From positions 5,456,001 through 5,520,000 of the forward strand of contig NZ_CP108095.1 in assembly GCF_036194065.1 (NCBI RefSeq): DNA of 64,000 nt, written 5' to 3'. Positions 37,510 to 45,849 of the stretch are shown piece by piece. Position 1 is the stretch's first letter; each line of letters starts with the position of its first letter. The notes beneath the pieces are model-generated. The model was given only the letters and a program-made list of their open reading frames with translations, searched no databases and was not told where the DNA came from. Position numbers and translations under genes: made by a program. Source of the DNA: Streptomyces sp. NBC_00239. Its GTDB lineage: Bacteria > Actinomycetota > Actinomycetes > Streptomycetales > Streptomycetaceae.

Positions 37510-37537
37510 CGGTTTTCCGGTCCCTATGCTTTCCGGC

Positions 37538-37909
37538 ATGACCGACAGCATCTCCGGCGGCAACGGGACCGAGATCGACCCCGAGGACCGCAAGATCATC
37601 ACCCTGGCGCGCAGCGCCCGCGCCCGCAACGGCGTGGCCGAAGGGGCGGCGGTACGCGACGAGACCGGCCGCACGTACGTGGCCGGCACCGTGTCGCTGG
37701 ACTCCCTGCAGCTCAGCGCCCTCCAGACCGCGGTCGCCATGGCGGTCGCGAGCGGCGCCCGGTCCCTGGAGGCGGCGGCGGTCGTGACCGAGGCGGACGA
37801 GGCCGCGGCGCTCGACCGCGCGGCCGTCCGCGACCTCGGCGGCCCGGCCACCCCGGTGCTGCTGGCGGGCCCCGACGGCGAGCTGCGCGCCACCGTCACC
37901 GCGGGCTGA
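37538..37909 (+). CDS. Cytidine-deaminase-like protein lacking zinc ligands, 123 aa
   Basis: Length and layout resemble tetrameric cytidine deaminase: KIITLARSARARNGVAEGAAVRDETGRTYVAG corresponds to the family N-terminus and GTVSLDSLQLSALQTAVAMAVASGA to the NVENAS..CAERxA helix. The protein contains no Cys and no His. The usual CAE reads ALQ and the PCxxC segment reads DRAAV. It therefore cannot bind the catalytic zinc and is probably a pseudo-enzyme. Such genes are often annotated as cytidine deaminase beside era in streptomycetes. ATG 37538 is the first start after the hairpin. Confidence 0.75.
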   Translation: MTDSISGGNGTEIDPEDRKIITLARSARARNGVAEGAAVRDETGRTYVAGTVSLDSLQLSALQTAVAMAVASGARSLEAAAVVTEADEAAALDRAAVRDLGGPATPVLLAGPDGELRATVTAG

Positions 37910-37913
37910 CCCG

Positions 37914-39308
37914 TCAGACCGTGCGGGGGCGGCGCCGGATCGTCATCGACATCAGCGCCGCCACCGCGCACAGGGCGCCCGACGCGTAGAAGACCACGTC
38001 GTACGAGCCGAAGGCGTCCCGGGCCGCCCCGCCCAGGAAGGCCACCACCGCCGCGCCGACCTGGTGCGAGGCCAGGATCCAGCCGAAGACGATGGCGCTG
38101 TCCTCGCCGTACTGCTCCCGGCACAGCGCGAGGGTCGGCGGCACGGTGGCCACCCAGTCCAGCCCGTAGAAGACGATGAAGAACAGCATCGGCGGGTGCA
38201 CGGCGGGCGCGAGCAGCAGGGGCAGGAAGAGCAGCGAGATCCCGCGCAGCGCGTAGTAGACGGCCAGCAGCCGGCGGGACTCGAAGCGGTCGGTGAGCCA
38301 ACCCGAGCAGACGGTGCCGACCACGTCGAAGACGCCGATCACCGCGAGCAGTCCGGCGGCCGCCGTGAGGGGCATGCCGTGGTCGTGGGCGGCAGGCACG
38401 AAGTGCGTCTTGACCAGGCCGTTCGTCGAGGCGCCGCAGATCGCGAAGGTGCCGGCGAGCAGCCAGAACGGGCCGGTGCGGGCCGCCCGCAGGAGCACGG
38501 TGACCGCGCGGCGGGCCGCCCCCGGTACGGGCGCGGGCTTCGGGACGACCTCGGTGGAGCCGTACGGGGCGAGCCCGACGTCGGCGGGGTGATCGCGCAG
38601 CAGCAGCCAGACGAAGGGCACCACGGCGAGCGAGGCGAGGGCCACGGTCACCGAGGCGGGGCGCCAGCCGTGGGCGGTGACCAGCCAGGACAGCAGCGGC
38701 AGGAACACCAGCTGGCCGGAGGCGCCGGCCGCGGTGAGCAGGCCCGTGACCAGGCCCTTGCGGGTGGTGAACCAGCGGTTGGTGACGGTGGCGGCGAAGG
38801 CCAGGGCCATGGAGCCGCTGCCGAGGCCGACCAGCAGGCCCCAGTAGAGGACCAGTTGCCAGGCGGCGGTCATCCAGACGGTGAGCAGCGAGCCCGCGGA
38901 GATCGCGGTCAGGCCCGCGGCCACCACGCGGCGGATGCCGAAACGGTCCATCAACGCGGCGGCGAACGGCGCGGTGAGGCCGTACAGCGCGAGGTTGACC
39001 GAGACGGCGAGGCCGATCGTGCCGCGCGACCAGTGGAACTCCTCGTGCAGGGGGCCGATGAGGAGACCGGGGACGGAGTTGAACGCGGCCGCGCCGATGA
39101 TCGTCACGAAGGTCACGACGGCGACCGACCAGGCGCGGTGGGGGCGGCGCCGGGCGGGGCGGACGGGGGTGGCGGGGCCGGCGGGAGTGCCGTGGGCGTC
39201 GGGAGCGGTGGGGTCGGCGGGAGCGGTGGGGGTGCCGGGGGCTGTGGGGGCCGCGGGGACGGCGGGGTCTGTGGGGGAGGCGGTCTGGGGAGCGGTCTGC
39301 TGCGTCAC
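37914..39308 (-). CDS. MFS transporter (OFA-type/monocarboxylate-like), 464 aa
   Basis: Twelve hydrophobic helices are readable, with the MFS loop-2/3 pattern ALMDRFGIRRVVAAG and the loop-8/9 pattern WLTDRFESRRLLAVYYALRG. The N-terminal 50 residues are a Pro/Ala/Thr-rich cytoplasmic tail. GTG 39308 (VTQQTAPQTAS) is chosen; an in-frame ATG at 39359 would leave only 20 bp to the divergent GlxA/AraC gene. The stop lies 4 bp after the convergent deaminase-like gene. The substrate is unknown; the divergent regulator is a candidate controller. Confidence 0.85.
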   Translation of the reverse strand: MTQQTAPQTASPTDPAVPAAPTAPGTPTAPADPTAPDAHGTPAGPATPVRPARRRPHRAWSVAVVTFVTIIGAAAFNSVPGLLIGPLHEEFHWSRGTIGLAVSVNLALYGLTAPFAAALMDRFGIRRVVAAGLTAISAGSLLTVWMTAAWQLVLYWGLLVGLGSGSMALAFAATVTNRWFTTRKGLVTGLLTAAGASGQLVFLPLLSWLVTAHGWRPASVTVALASLAVVPFVWLLLRDHPADVGLAPYGSTEVVPKPAPVPGAARRAVTVLLRAARTGPFWLLAGTFAICGASTNGLVKTHFVPAAHDHGMPLTAAAGLLAVIGVFDVVGTVCSGWLTDRFESRRLLAVYYALRGISLLFLPLLLAPAVHPPMLFFIVFYGLDWVATVPPTLALCREQYGEDSAIVFGWILASHQVGAAVVAFLGGAARDAFGSYDVVFYASGALCAVAALMSMTIRRRPRTV

Positions 39309-39378
39309 GCTGCCAGCTTCGGCGGACCGGATCCGGCGTTCGAGTGGCCGGGAGGACACCCTTCGCTACGATCGGGCC

Positions 39379-40398
39379 ATGACTGCCCCCGTCACCGTCA
39401 CCCGTACCGGGCCGGCGGCCCCGCGGCACCGCGTCGTCGTCCTCGCCCTCCCCGGCCTGCTGCCCTTCGAACTCGGCATCCCGCACCGGATCTTCGGGCA
39501 GGCCAGGGACGCCGCCGGGCAGCGCCTCTACGAGACCATGACCTGCGGACTGACGGCCGGGCCGGTGCCCACCGACGCCGACTTCGCCGTCCACGTCGGC
39601 CACGGCCCCGAACTCCTCGGCACCGCGGACACGGTGGTCGTCCCCGCCTCGTACGAACTCGGCCCCGCCCACGAGGAGGGCCGGCTCACCCCCGAGCTCG
39701 CCGCCGCCCTCGCGCACGTCAGGCCCGGCACCCGGCTCGTCTCCATCTGCACCGGCAGCTACGTGCTCGCCGCCGCCGGATGGCTCGACGGCCGCCGCGC
39801 CACCACCCACTGGGCCTCGGCCGCGCACTTCCAGCAGCTCTTCCCGGCCGTGGAGGTCGACGCGGACGTGCTGTTCATCGACGACGGCGACGTCCTCACC
39901 TCGGCCGGGGTGGCGGCCGGGATCGACCTGTGCCTGCACCTGGTGCGCCGCGACCACGGCACGGCGGTGGCCAACGACGTCGCCCGGACCACGGTCGTGC
40001 CGCCGCACCGGGACGGTGGCCAGGCGCAGTTCATCGCGCGGCCGGTGCCCGAGCCGCAGCTCGCGAGCACGGCGGCGGCCCGCGGCCGGCTACTGGGGCG
40101 GCTGCACGAGCCGCTGCGGCTGAGCGAGATGGCGCGGCAGGAGGCCATGTCGGTACGGACCTTCACCCGGCGCTTCCGCGAGGAGGCCGGGCTCAGCCCC
40201 GGCCAGTGGCTCACCCGGCAGCGGGTCGAACGGGCCCGGCAGTTGCTGGAGGGCACGGAGCTTTCCATGGACCGGGTGGCCGAGGAAGCGGGCTTCGGCA
40301 GTGCGCAGTCGATGCGCAAGCACTTGCAGTCCGCCCTGGGGGTGACCCCCACCGCGTACCGGCGCACCTTCCGCTCGGGCACAGCCCCTTCCGGCTGA
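39379..40398 (+). CDS. GlxA-type transcriptional regulator (DJ-1/PfpI plus AraC HTH), 339 aa
   Basis: Residues about 18-185 form a DJ-1/PfpI-like domain (VVVLALPGLLPFELGIPHRIFG; the nucleophile elbow reads SICTGSYVLAAAG). Residues about 230-325 are the AraC helix-turn-helix pair (RLSEMARQEAMSVRTFTRRFREEAGLSP, DRVAEEAGFGSAQSMRKHLQSALG). It probably senses a small molecule and regulates itself or the divergent MFS gene, whose start lies 70 bp away. The ATG at 39379 is the only good start after the divergent gene. Confidence 0.9.
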   Translation: MTAPVTVTRTGPAAPRHRVVVLALPGLLPFELGIPHRIFGQARDAAGQRLYETMTCGLTAGPVPTDADFAVHVGHGPELLGTADTVVVPASYELGPAHEEGRLTPELAAALAHVRPGTRLVSICTGSYVLAAAGWLDGRRATTHWASAAHFQQLFPAVEVDADVLFIDDGDVLTSAGVAAGIDLCLHLVRRDHGTAVANDVARTTVVPPHRDGGQAQFIARPVPEPQLASTAAARGRLLGRLHEPLRLSEMARQEAMSVRTFTRRFREEAGLSPGQWLTRQRVERARQLLEGTELSMDRVAEEAGFGSAQSMRKHLQSALGVTPTAYRRTFRSGTAPSG

Positions 40399-40402
40399 CG
40401 CC

Positions 40403-40850
40403 GGGGGCCCCACTTCGGCCTGGCCGGCATTGAAGCGCGGGTCCAGGCGGAGCCCGGCAACCCTGCGCCCCCTTCAGCCCCTCCGGCGTTTGAGGAGCGG
40501 GTCCGGGCGGAGCCCGGTGCCCGGCGGAGCCGGGTTGCAGTCTTGGGGCTCCGCCCCAAACCCCGCGCCTCAAGCGCCGGCGAGGCTGGATGTTGCGCCC
40601 CAGGGCACGAGCGAGGCTGGGGTGGGTCCTGCTCGGGCCCGCGCCTCAAGCGCCGGCGAGGCTGGATGTTGCGCCCCAGGGCACGAGCGAGGCTGGGGTG
40701 GGTCCTGCTCGGGCCCGCGCCTCAAACGCCGGCGAGGCTGTAATTGCCGTACGCAGCGCCGACAAGGCTGGGCGTTGCGTACCACGTCACCGGCGAGGCT
40801 GGACGGGCCCGCTCAGGGGGAGGTCCGCCTCGAGCGACGGGCGGGGGATG
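40403..40850. repeat. Intergenic repeat cluster C with full palindromic element and 76-bp tandem repeats
   Basis: A partial element (TTGAAGCGCGGGTCCAGG) at about 40430 is followed by a complete 114-bp palindromic element at 40475-40588. The right half with its spacer (GCGCCTCAAGCGCCGGCGAG and onward, containing GGGCACGAGCGAGGCTGGGG) is then repeated with period 76 bp, at 40565, 40641 and 40717. More degenerate arms run to about 40850. No gene is seen. Confidence 0.88.
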
Positions 40851-40860
40851 TTGCCAATAG

Positions 40861-40900
40861 CTGATGGGTCATCAGTTCGTGGGGGGTGGTGGGGTTGACT
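40861..40900 (+). promoter_or_regulatory. Inverted repeat and -35-like site upstream of the secreted protein gene
   Basis: CTGATG-GGT-CATCAG (40861-40875) is a perfect 6-bp-arm inverted repeat, and TTGACT (40895-40900) is a good -35 match 20 nt downstream. A clear -10 is not visible (TGAATG near 40919 is the nearest). The gene starts at 40988. A repressor or activator site is likely but unidentified. Confidence 0.45.
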
Positions 40901-40987
40901 TCTGGGGGGTTCCGCTCGTGAATGGCCCACGGCCGACGCGGACCGCAACGACCGCGCAGGCCCCCACAGGCGCCCCGGGGGGAATCC

Positions 40988-42346
40988 ATGACAGCAGGCA
41001 GTCGGGGTCGGCGACGCTGGTCGGCAGCGCTCGGCGTGGCCGCACTCGCCGCCACGAGCGCGGCACTCACCGCGCCCGCCCGCGCGTCGGCCGACCCGCA
41101 GGACGCCGGGGACGGCGTCGGCGCCGGGGCCGTGGAGTTCCCCACGCACTGCACACCCCCGCAGGACGCCGGCCTGCCCCCGGCCGACGGCGCCACGACC
41201 GCGACCGTCAGCGTGGACAACCCGGCGCCCCGGGTCGGCGACACCGTCACCGTCACCTACCGGGTCACGAAGACCGCCGCCGGGAACCCGCTCGACGCGG
41301 AACTGCCCGCCGACGTGCTCACCCCCACCGGGAAGGTCCGGCTGGGCGGCGCCCAGAGCGGCGAGGTCACCGTGGCCGGCCCCAAGCGCAACGACCCCGT
41401 CCCCGGCCGGGCGGCCTTCCCCGCCTTCACCATGACCGGCACCTTCACCGTCACCGACCCCGGCGAGATCACCCTCGCGCCCGGCGACTACACCCTGCAC
41501 ACCAGCCACCTCGCGGAACTCGACACGCCCTGCACGACCGACACGGCCGCCCCGCCCCCGCCGGCCGCGCGGATCACGGCCACCGCCGTGCCCGACGCCA
41601 ACCTGCGGTCCATCGCCCTCGGCTCCGCCGCCGGGAAGCCCGGCGCGACGGTACGGGTGACCGGCGCCGGGTTCGCCCCCGGTGCGGCCGTGACCGTGGC
41701 AGGCCGGGCCGGGGCCGCCGAGACCGCCGACCGGACCACCGCCACCGCGGACGAGCTCGGCACGCTGCTGGCCGAGCTGCCCGTCACGGACCGCACGACC
41801 ACCGCCGTCGTCGCGTACGAAGGACCCGGCTGGACGGCCGAGCAGGGCGCGGGCCCGGCCACGTACACCGTCATCGACGCGACCCCGCTGCCGCCCGGCA
41901 CGCAGAAGGTCGGCGTGGACGTGGTCCCGGGCGCGCTGTCCATGCTGCAGGCGGGCGAGGAGATCGCCCTCTCCCCGGTCCCGTACGGCGAAGGCGGCGC
42001 GGCCGTCGGCCGGATCCGCACCGTCACCGTCAAGGACCTGCGGGGCGGGCCCGCGGGCTGGTCGCTGACCGGCCGGCTGACCGACTTCACCGGCCCGGGC
42101 GGGGCGCGCATGGACGGCGCCGCGCTGACGTGGACACCGGTCTGCGTCACCCGGGAGGGCAGCCCCAGCACCTGCGCCCCCGGCACCGCCGGCCCGCTCG
42201 GCGAGGACGGCGCGACCCTGGCGAGCACTCCGGACGCGGCACTGGTGGGCGGCGAGTTCACGGTGGACGCCGAGGTGTCCCTGCACGTGCCGCCGTACAC
42301 CGCCCCCGGCGCGTACACCGCGGTCCTGACCCTGACCCTGTCGTGA
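40988..42346 (+). CDS. Secreted beta-rich protein of unknown function, paired with a DUF916 gene, 452 aa
   Basis: An N-terminal signal peptide (MTAGSRGRRRWSAALGVAAL, cleavage near ARASA-DPQ at about residue 35) is followed by Thr/Val/Gly-rich beta-sandwich-like sequence to the end. No enzymatic motif is seen, and there is no LPXTG signal or C-terminal membrane helix. Its stop overlaps the start of the DUF916-type gene by 4 nt. In Firmicutes, DUF916 proteins partner with WxL surface proteins, so this may be the analogous secreted partner, but no clear WxL motif is evident. Confidence 0.75.
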   Translation: MTAGSRGRRRWSAALGVAALAATSAALTAPARASADPQDAGDGVGAGAVEFPTHCTPPQDAGLPPADGATTATVSVDNPAPRVGDTVTVTYRVTKTAAGNPLDAELPADVLTPTGKVRLGGAQSGEVTVAGPKRNDPVPGRAAFPAFTMTGTFTVTDPGEITLAPGDYTLHTSHLAELDTPCTTDTAAPPPPAARITATAVPDANLRSIALGSAAGKPGATVRVTGAGFAPGAAVTVAGRAGAAETADRTTATADELGTLLAELPVTDRTTTAVVAYEGPGWTAEQGAGPATYTVIDATPLPPGTQKVGVDVVPGALSMLQAGEEIALSPVPYGEGGAAVGRIRTVTVKDLRGGPAGWSLTGRLTDFTGPGGARMDGAALTWTPVCVTREGSPSTCAPGTAGPLGEDGATLASTPDAALVGGEFTVDAEVSLHVPPYTAPGAYTAVLTLTLS

Positions 42347-44331
42347 CCGCAGCCCCGGCCCCGGCCGCAGACGCCCCCGTACCCGCACCGCGAGCCCCCG
42401 CCCGCCCGCTCCGGTCGGGGGCCCGTTCCGCGGCGGGGGTGCTGCTCGCGGCCGTCGCGGTCGCGGTCGGTCCGGTCGCCCTGCCGGAGGGCGCGGCGCC
42501 CGCGCGGGCCGCCGACAACGGGCAGTGGGCCGTGCAGCCCGCCGCCACCCGGATCGCCCAGCGCCCCTACTTCTACCTGGCCGCCGACGCCGGCGGGAGC
42601 GCCGCCGACCGGGTCACCGTCACCAACCGGACCACCCGGCCGCTGTCCTTCCGGCTCTACGCCGCCGACGCCTACAACACCGCCCGCGACGGCGGCTTCG
42701 CCGTCCGCGGGCCCGACGAGCCCCGCCGCGGCGTCGGCGCCTGGACCAGACTCGCCCGGGACCGGATCACCGTGCCGCCGCGCTCCGCGGTCACCGTCCC
42801 CTTCACCCTGGCCGTCCCCGACCGGGCCGAGCCCGGCGACCACGCCGGTGCGGTCGTCGCCCTGGAGGACCGGGCCGCCGCCGGTGCGGGTACGGGAGGG
42901 GCCCCGGGGATCGGCGTGCAGCGCGCCGTCGCCGCCCGCCTGCACCTGCGGGTCGCCGGGCCCACCGCCCCGATGCTGGCCGTGGAGCGGCTCACGGTGG
43001 CCGGATCCGACCCCGACACCGCCGTCGTCGCGTACACCCTGCTCAACCTCGGCAACGTCACCCTGCACCCCAAGGCCACCCTGCGGGCCGAGGGACTCTT
43101 CGGCCGGGAACTCCTCGACCGCCCGCTCACCCGCCTCCCCGCCGACCTGCTCCCCGGCCAGCGGGTCCGGCTCACCGAGCGCTGGAGCGGCCTGCCGGCC
43201 TTCGACCGGACCGAAGTCAGCATCACGGCGAGCGTCCCCGAAAGCAGCGACCGGGCGGCTGCGACGCTGGCCACCGGCCCTTGGGGAGCCGTCGGCGCCG
43301 CCGCCGCGGTGCTCTTCGCGGCGGCCCTCGCGGGGTCCGTGCGGCGGTACTGGTCGGCACGCGCGGCCGCATCGGGGAGAATGGCCCGCATGAGCGATCG
43401 TTCCCCCTCGTCCCCCACCGCGCACCGCGCGGGCTTCGCCTGCTTCGTGGGCCGGCCCAACGCGGGCAAGTCGACCCTGACCAACGCACTCGTGGGCACG
43501 AAGGTCGCGATCACCTCGAACCGGCCGCAGACCACCCGGCACACCGTGCGCGGCATCGTGCACCGCCCGGACGCGCAGCTGGTCCTCGTGGACACGCCCG
43601 GCCTCCACAAGCCGCGCACCCTGCTGGGCGAGCGGCTGAACGACGTCGTCCGCACCACCTGGGCCGAGGTCGACGTCATCGGCTTCTGCCTGCCCGCCGA
43701 CCAGAAGCTCGGCCCGGGCGACAAGTTCATCGCGAAGGAACTCGCGGGGATCAAGAAGACCCCGAAGATCGCCATCGTGACCAAGACCGACCTGGTCGAC
43801 TCCAAGACGCTCGCCGAGCAGCTGATCGCCATCTCGCAGCTCTCCGAGGAGCTCGGCTTCGAGTGGGCCGAGATCGTCCCGGTCTCGGCCGTCGGCGACA
43901 GCCAGGTCCAGCTGCTGGCCGACCTGATCGCCCCGCTGCTGCCGGAGAGCCCGCCGCTGTACCCGGAGGGCGACCTCACCGACGAGCCCGAGATGGTCAT
44001 GGTCGCGGAGCTGATCCGCGAGGCCGCGCTCGAAGGCGTACGGGACGAGCTGCCGCACTCGATCGCGGTGGTCGTCGAGGAGATGATCCCCCGGGAGAAC
44101 CGCCCGGCCGACCGCCCGCTGCTCGACATCCACGCGAACGTCTACATCGAGCGCCCCAGTCAGAAGGGCATCATCATCGGCCCGAAGGGGTCCCGGCTGA
44201 AGGAGGTCGGCATGAAGTCGCGCAAGCACATCGAGGCGCTGCTCGGCACGCCGGTCTTTCTCGACCTGCACGTGAAGGTCGCCAAGGACTGGCAGCGCGA
44301 CCCGAAGCAGCTGCGCAAGCTCGGCTTCTGA
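42343..44331 (+). CDS. era: DUF916-like membrane protein reading in frame into GTPase Era, 662 aa if one protein
   Basis: Residues about 1-349: signal-like helix (about 25-50), extracytoplasmic DUF916-type domain (VQPAATRIAQRPYFYLAADA, PLSFRLYAADAYNT), then one membrane helix (about 313-336) and a basic tail RRYWSARAAASGRM. Residues 350-662 are Era: G1 GRPNAGKST, switch I RQTTRHTVRG-like, G3 VDTPGLHKP, G4 TKTD, and KH motif GIIIGPKGSRLKEVG. Era binds 16S rRNA in 30S maturation. No stop separates the halves. An internal ATG (43390; alternative 43381) has GGGGAGA upstream, so free Era (313 aa) is probably also made from there. Confidence 0.8.
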   Translation: MTAAPAPAADAPVPAPRAPARPLRSGARSAAGVLLAAVAVAVGPVALPEGAAPARAADNGQWAVQPAATRIAQRPYFYLAADAGGSAADRVTVTNRTTRPLSFRLYAADAYNTARDGGFAVRGPDEPRRGVGAWTRLARDRITVPPRSAVTVPFTLAVPDRAEPGDHAGAVVALEDRAAAGAGTGGAPGIGVQRAVAARLHLRVAGPTAPMLAVERLTVAGSDPDTAVVAYTLLNLGNVTLHPKATLRAEGLFGRELLDRPLTRLPADLLPGQRVRLTERWSGLPAFDRTEVSITASVPESSDRAAATLATGPWGAVGAAAAVLFAAALAGSVRRYWSARAAASGRMARMSDRSPSSPTAHRAGFACFVGRPNAGKSTLTNALVGTKVAITSNRPQTTRHTVRGIVHRPDAQLVLVDTPGLHKPRTLLGERLNDVVRTTWAEVDVIGFCLPADQKLGPGDKFIAKELAGIKKTPKIAIVTKTDLVDSKTLAEQLIAISQLSEELGFEWAEIVPVSAVGDSQVQLLADLIAPLLPESPPLYPEGDLTDEPEMVMVAELIREAALEGVRDELPHSIAVVVEEMIPRENRPADRPLLDIHANVYIERPSQKGIIIGPKGSRLKEVGMKSRKHIEALLGTPVFLDLHVKVAKDWQRDPKQLRKLGF

Positions 44332-44334
44332 CCG

Positions 44335-44690
44335 GCCATTTCGGCCCCGCCGACGCCCTGAGGGGCAACCCCGCGCACGCTCCAGCCCCTCCGGCGCTTG
44401 CACCCTTCAGCCCCTCCGGCGTTTGAGGGGCGGGTCCGGGCAGGGCCCGGCGACCCTGCGCACCTTTCAGCCCCTCCGGCGTTTGAGGAGCGGGTCCGGG
44501 CGGAGCCCGGTGCCGGCGTCAGCCGGGTTGTCCTTGGGGCTCCGCCCCAAACCCCGCGCCTCAAACGCCGGCGAGGCTGGGGATTGCGCCCCAGGCGTCG
44601 GCGGGGCTGGAAGCCGCATCCGAGCGCGCCGGCGGGGCTGGAAGTTGCCGCACGCAGCGCCGACCAGCCCGGGTATTGCGCCGCAGGCGC
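44335..44690. repeat. Intergenic repeat cluster D with a full palindromic element
   Basis: Downstream of era, left arms (CAGCCCCTCCGGCG) occur at about 44385, 44408 and 44468. The complete element runs from 44468 to 44579 (112 bp), followed by degenerate right arms with GATTGCGCCCCAGGCG and AAGTTGCCGC spacers to about 44680. No gene is seen. Confidence 0.85.
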
Positions 44691-45514
44691 TACGCGTCGG
44701 CCGGTTCGGCGATCAGGGCGGTGCCGACCCGGCGGAAACCGGCTCGGCCGTAGATCCGGGCCACGTCCTCGTCGCCCGCCGACAGGAACACCACGGCGGC
44801 GCCCTTGGCCCGGGCGTCCGCGACCAGCGCCGCGGTCACGGCCAGCCCCAGCCCGCGCCGCCGGGCCGCCGGCAGCGTGCCCACGGCCACCACCTCGGCG
44901 ACCGGCCCCACCGGGACGTACTGGCCCGAGCAGAGCGCCACGCCGTCCTCGAACGCGGCGGCCAGCGCCGTCCGCCCGTCGGCGAGCTTCGGCAGGACGT
45001 GCGCGCACCGCGCGTTGTCCGGGTCCTCGGCCATCTTCGCGACCAGCTCCGCCGGACCGGCCGGTCCGCTCGCCGTACCGGGCGCCGCGAAGGCGAGCAT
45101 CGGCACGGTCACCGCCGCGTGCACCAGCGGGTCGTCGGCGCCCAGCAGCCGCACCTCGGCGTCCACCGCGGGTACCTCCGGCTCGACCGCCGGGTCCAGC
45201 ACCATCAGCGGGTGGACGTGCACGGGCAGCCCGGCGGCCTCCACGGCGGCCCGCAGACCCGGGGTGGTCTCGGCGACCCACTCGAACGCCTGCGGAACCC
45301 CCAGCTCCCGCTGCCGCTCCAGCACCCGCAGCACGTCGTCCGCCGTCACCGGGGCCTGCGAGCCCAGGGTGGGGCGGGCGTAGTACGGCCAGCCGTCGCC
45401 CTCCTGGACGAAGAGGGTCAGCGGACCGAAGTCCTCCGCCCGGGCACCGCCCGCGCGCGGGGCGGTGTCGTAGTACTGCTCAAGGGCGGGGAGTACGTCT
45501 TCACGAGAGGTCAC
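44690..45514 (-). CDS. GNAT family N-acetyltransferase, 274 aa
   Basis: The C-terminal half contains the GNAT acetyl-CoA motif (VVAVGTLPAARRRGLGLAVTAALVADARAKGA, about residues 207-240), the following beta-strand/turn VVFLSAGDEDVARIYGRAGFRRVG and the expected Tyr near the end. The N-terminal half is divergent and may be a degenerate second GNAT domain. GTG 45514 (VTSREDVLPALEQYY) is used; the frame is open far upstream but overlaps the protease genes. Lies 41 bp downstream of the emfourin gene on the same strand. The substrate is unknown. Confidence 0.82.
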   Translation of the reverse strand: MTSREDVLPALEQYYDTAPRAGGARAEDFGPLTLFVQEGDGWPYYARPTLGSQAPVTADDVLRVLERQRELGVPQAFEWVAETTPGLRAAVEAAGLPVHVHPLMVLDPAVEPEVPAVDAEVRLLGADDPLVHAAVTVPMLAFAAPGTASGPAGPAELVAKMAEDPDNARCAHVLPKLADGRTALAAAFEDGVALCSGQYVPVGPVAEVVAVGTLPAARRRGLGLAVTAALVADARAKGAAVVFLSAGDEDVARIYGRAGFRRVGTALIAEPADA

Positions 45515-45555
45515 CGGCGCATCCAAGCAAAGATGCCCGGCTCGGGCATTTTCTT

Positions 45556-45831
45556 TTAGGCACCTTCCTTGAGGACCCGGGTGATCAGCTGCCGCTGCGC
45601 CTCGGTGAGGTCCGGGTCGGCGCAGTGCACCGTCCTCCCGTCGACCGTGATCCGGTACGAGAAGCCGTCCCGGATGCCCGAGCCCGCGCCGGGCGGGCGC
45701 GGCGGACCGGGCCGCAGGGCCCGCTCCGCCAGCGCCCGCCACTCCTGCGCGTCCTCCCGGGACGAGACGTCCACCTCGGCCCGGCGCTCGATGCCGGCGA
45801 AACCGCCCGTCCGGTGCACTTCGATCCGCAT
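45556..45831 (-). CDS. Emfourin-like protealysin inhibitor, 91 aa
   Basis: The small protein MRIEVHRTGGFAGIERRAEV.. with FSYRITVDGRTVHCADPDLTEAQRQLITRVL matches the emfourin pattern (RTGGFAG near the N-terminus), the proteinaceous inhibitor of protealysin-type M4 proteases. It lies 18 bp downstream of an M4 protease gene on the same strand, which supports the assignment. Both lack signal peptides, consistent with keeping the protease inactive in the cytoplasm. Confidence 0.85.
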   Translation of the reverse strand: MRIEVHRTGGFAGIERRAEVDVSSREDAQEWRALAERALRPGPPRPPGAGSGIRDGFSYRITVDGRTVHCADPDLTEAQRQLITRVLKEGA

Positions 45832-45849
45832 GGGGGAGTACTACCGCGG

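Noticed and set aside
37347..37541. Small plus-strand ORF in the gap before the deaminase-like gene
   Set aside because: It would run through the perfect hairpin, has Cys/Arg-rich random composition and no ribosome site.
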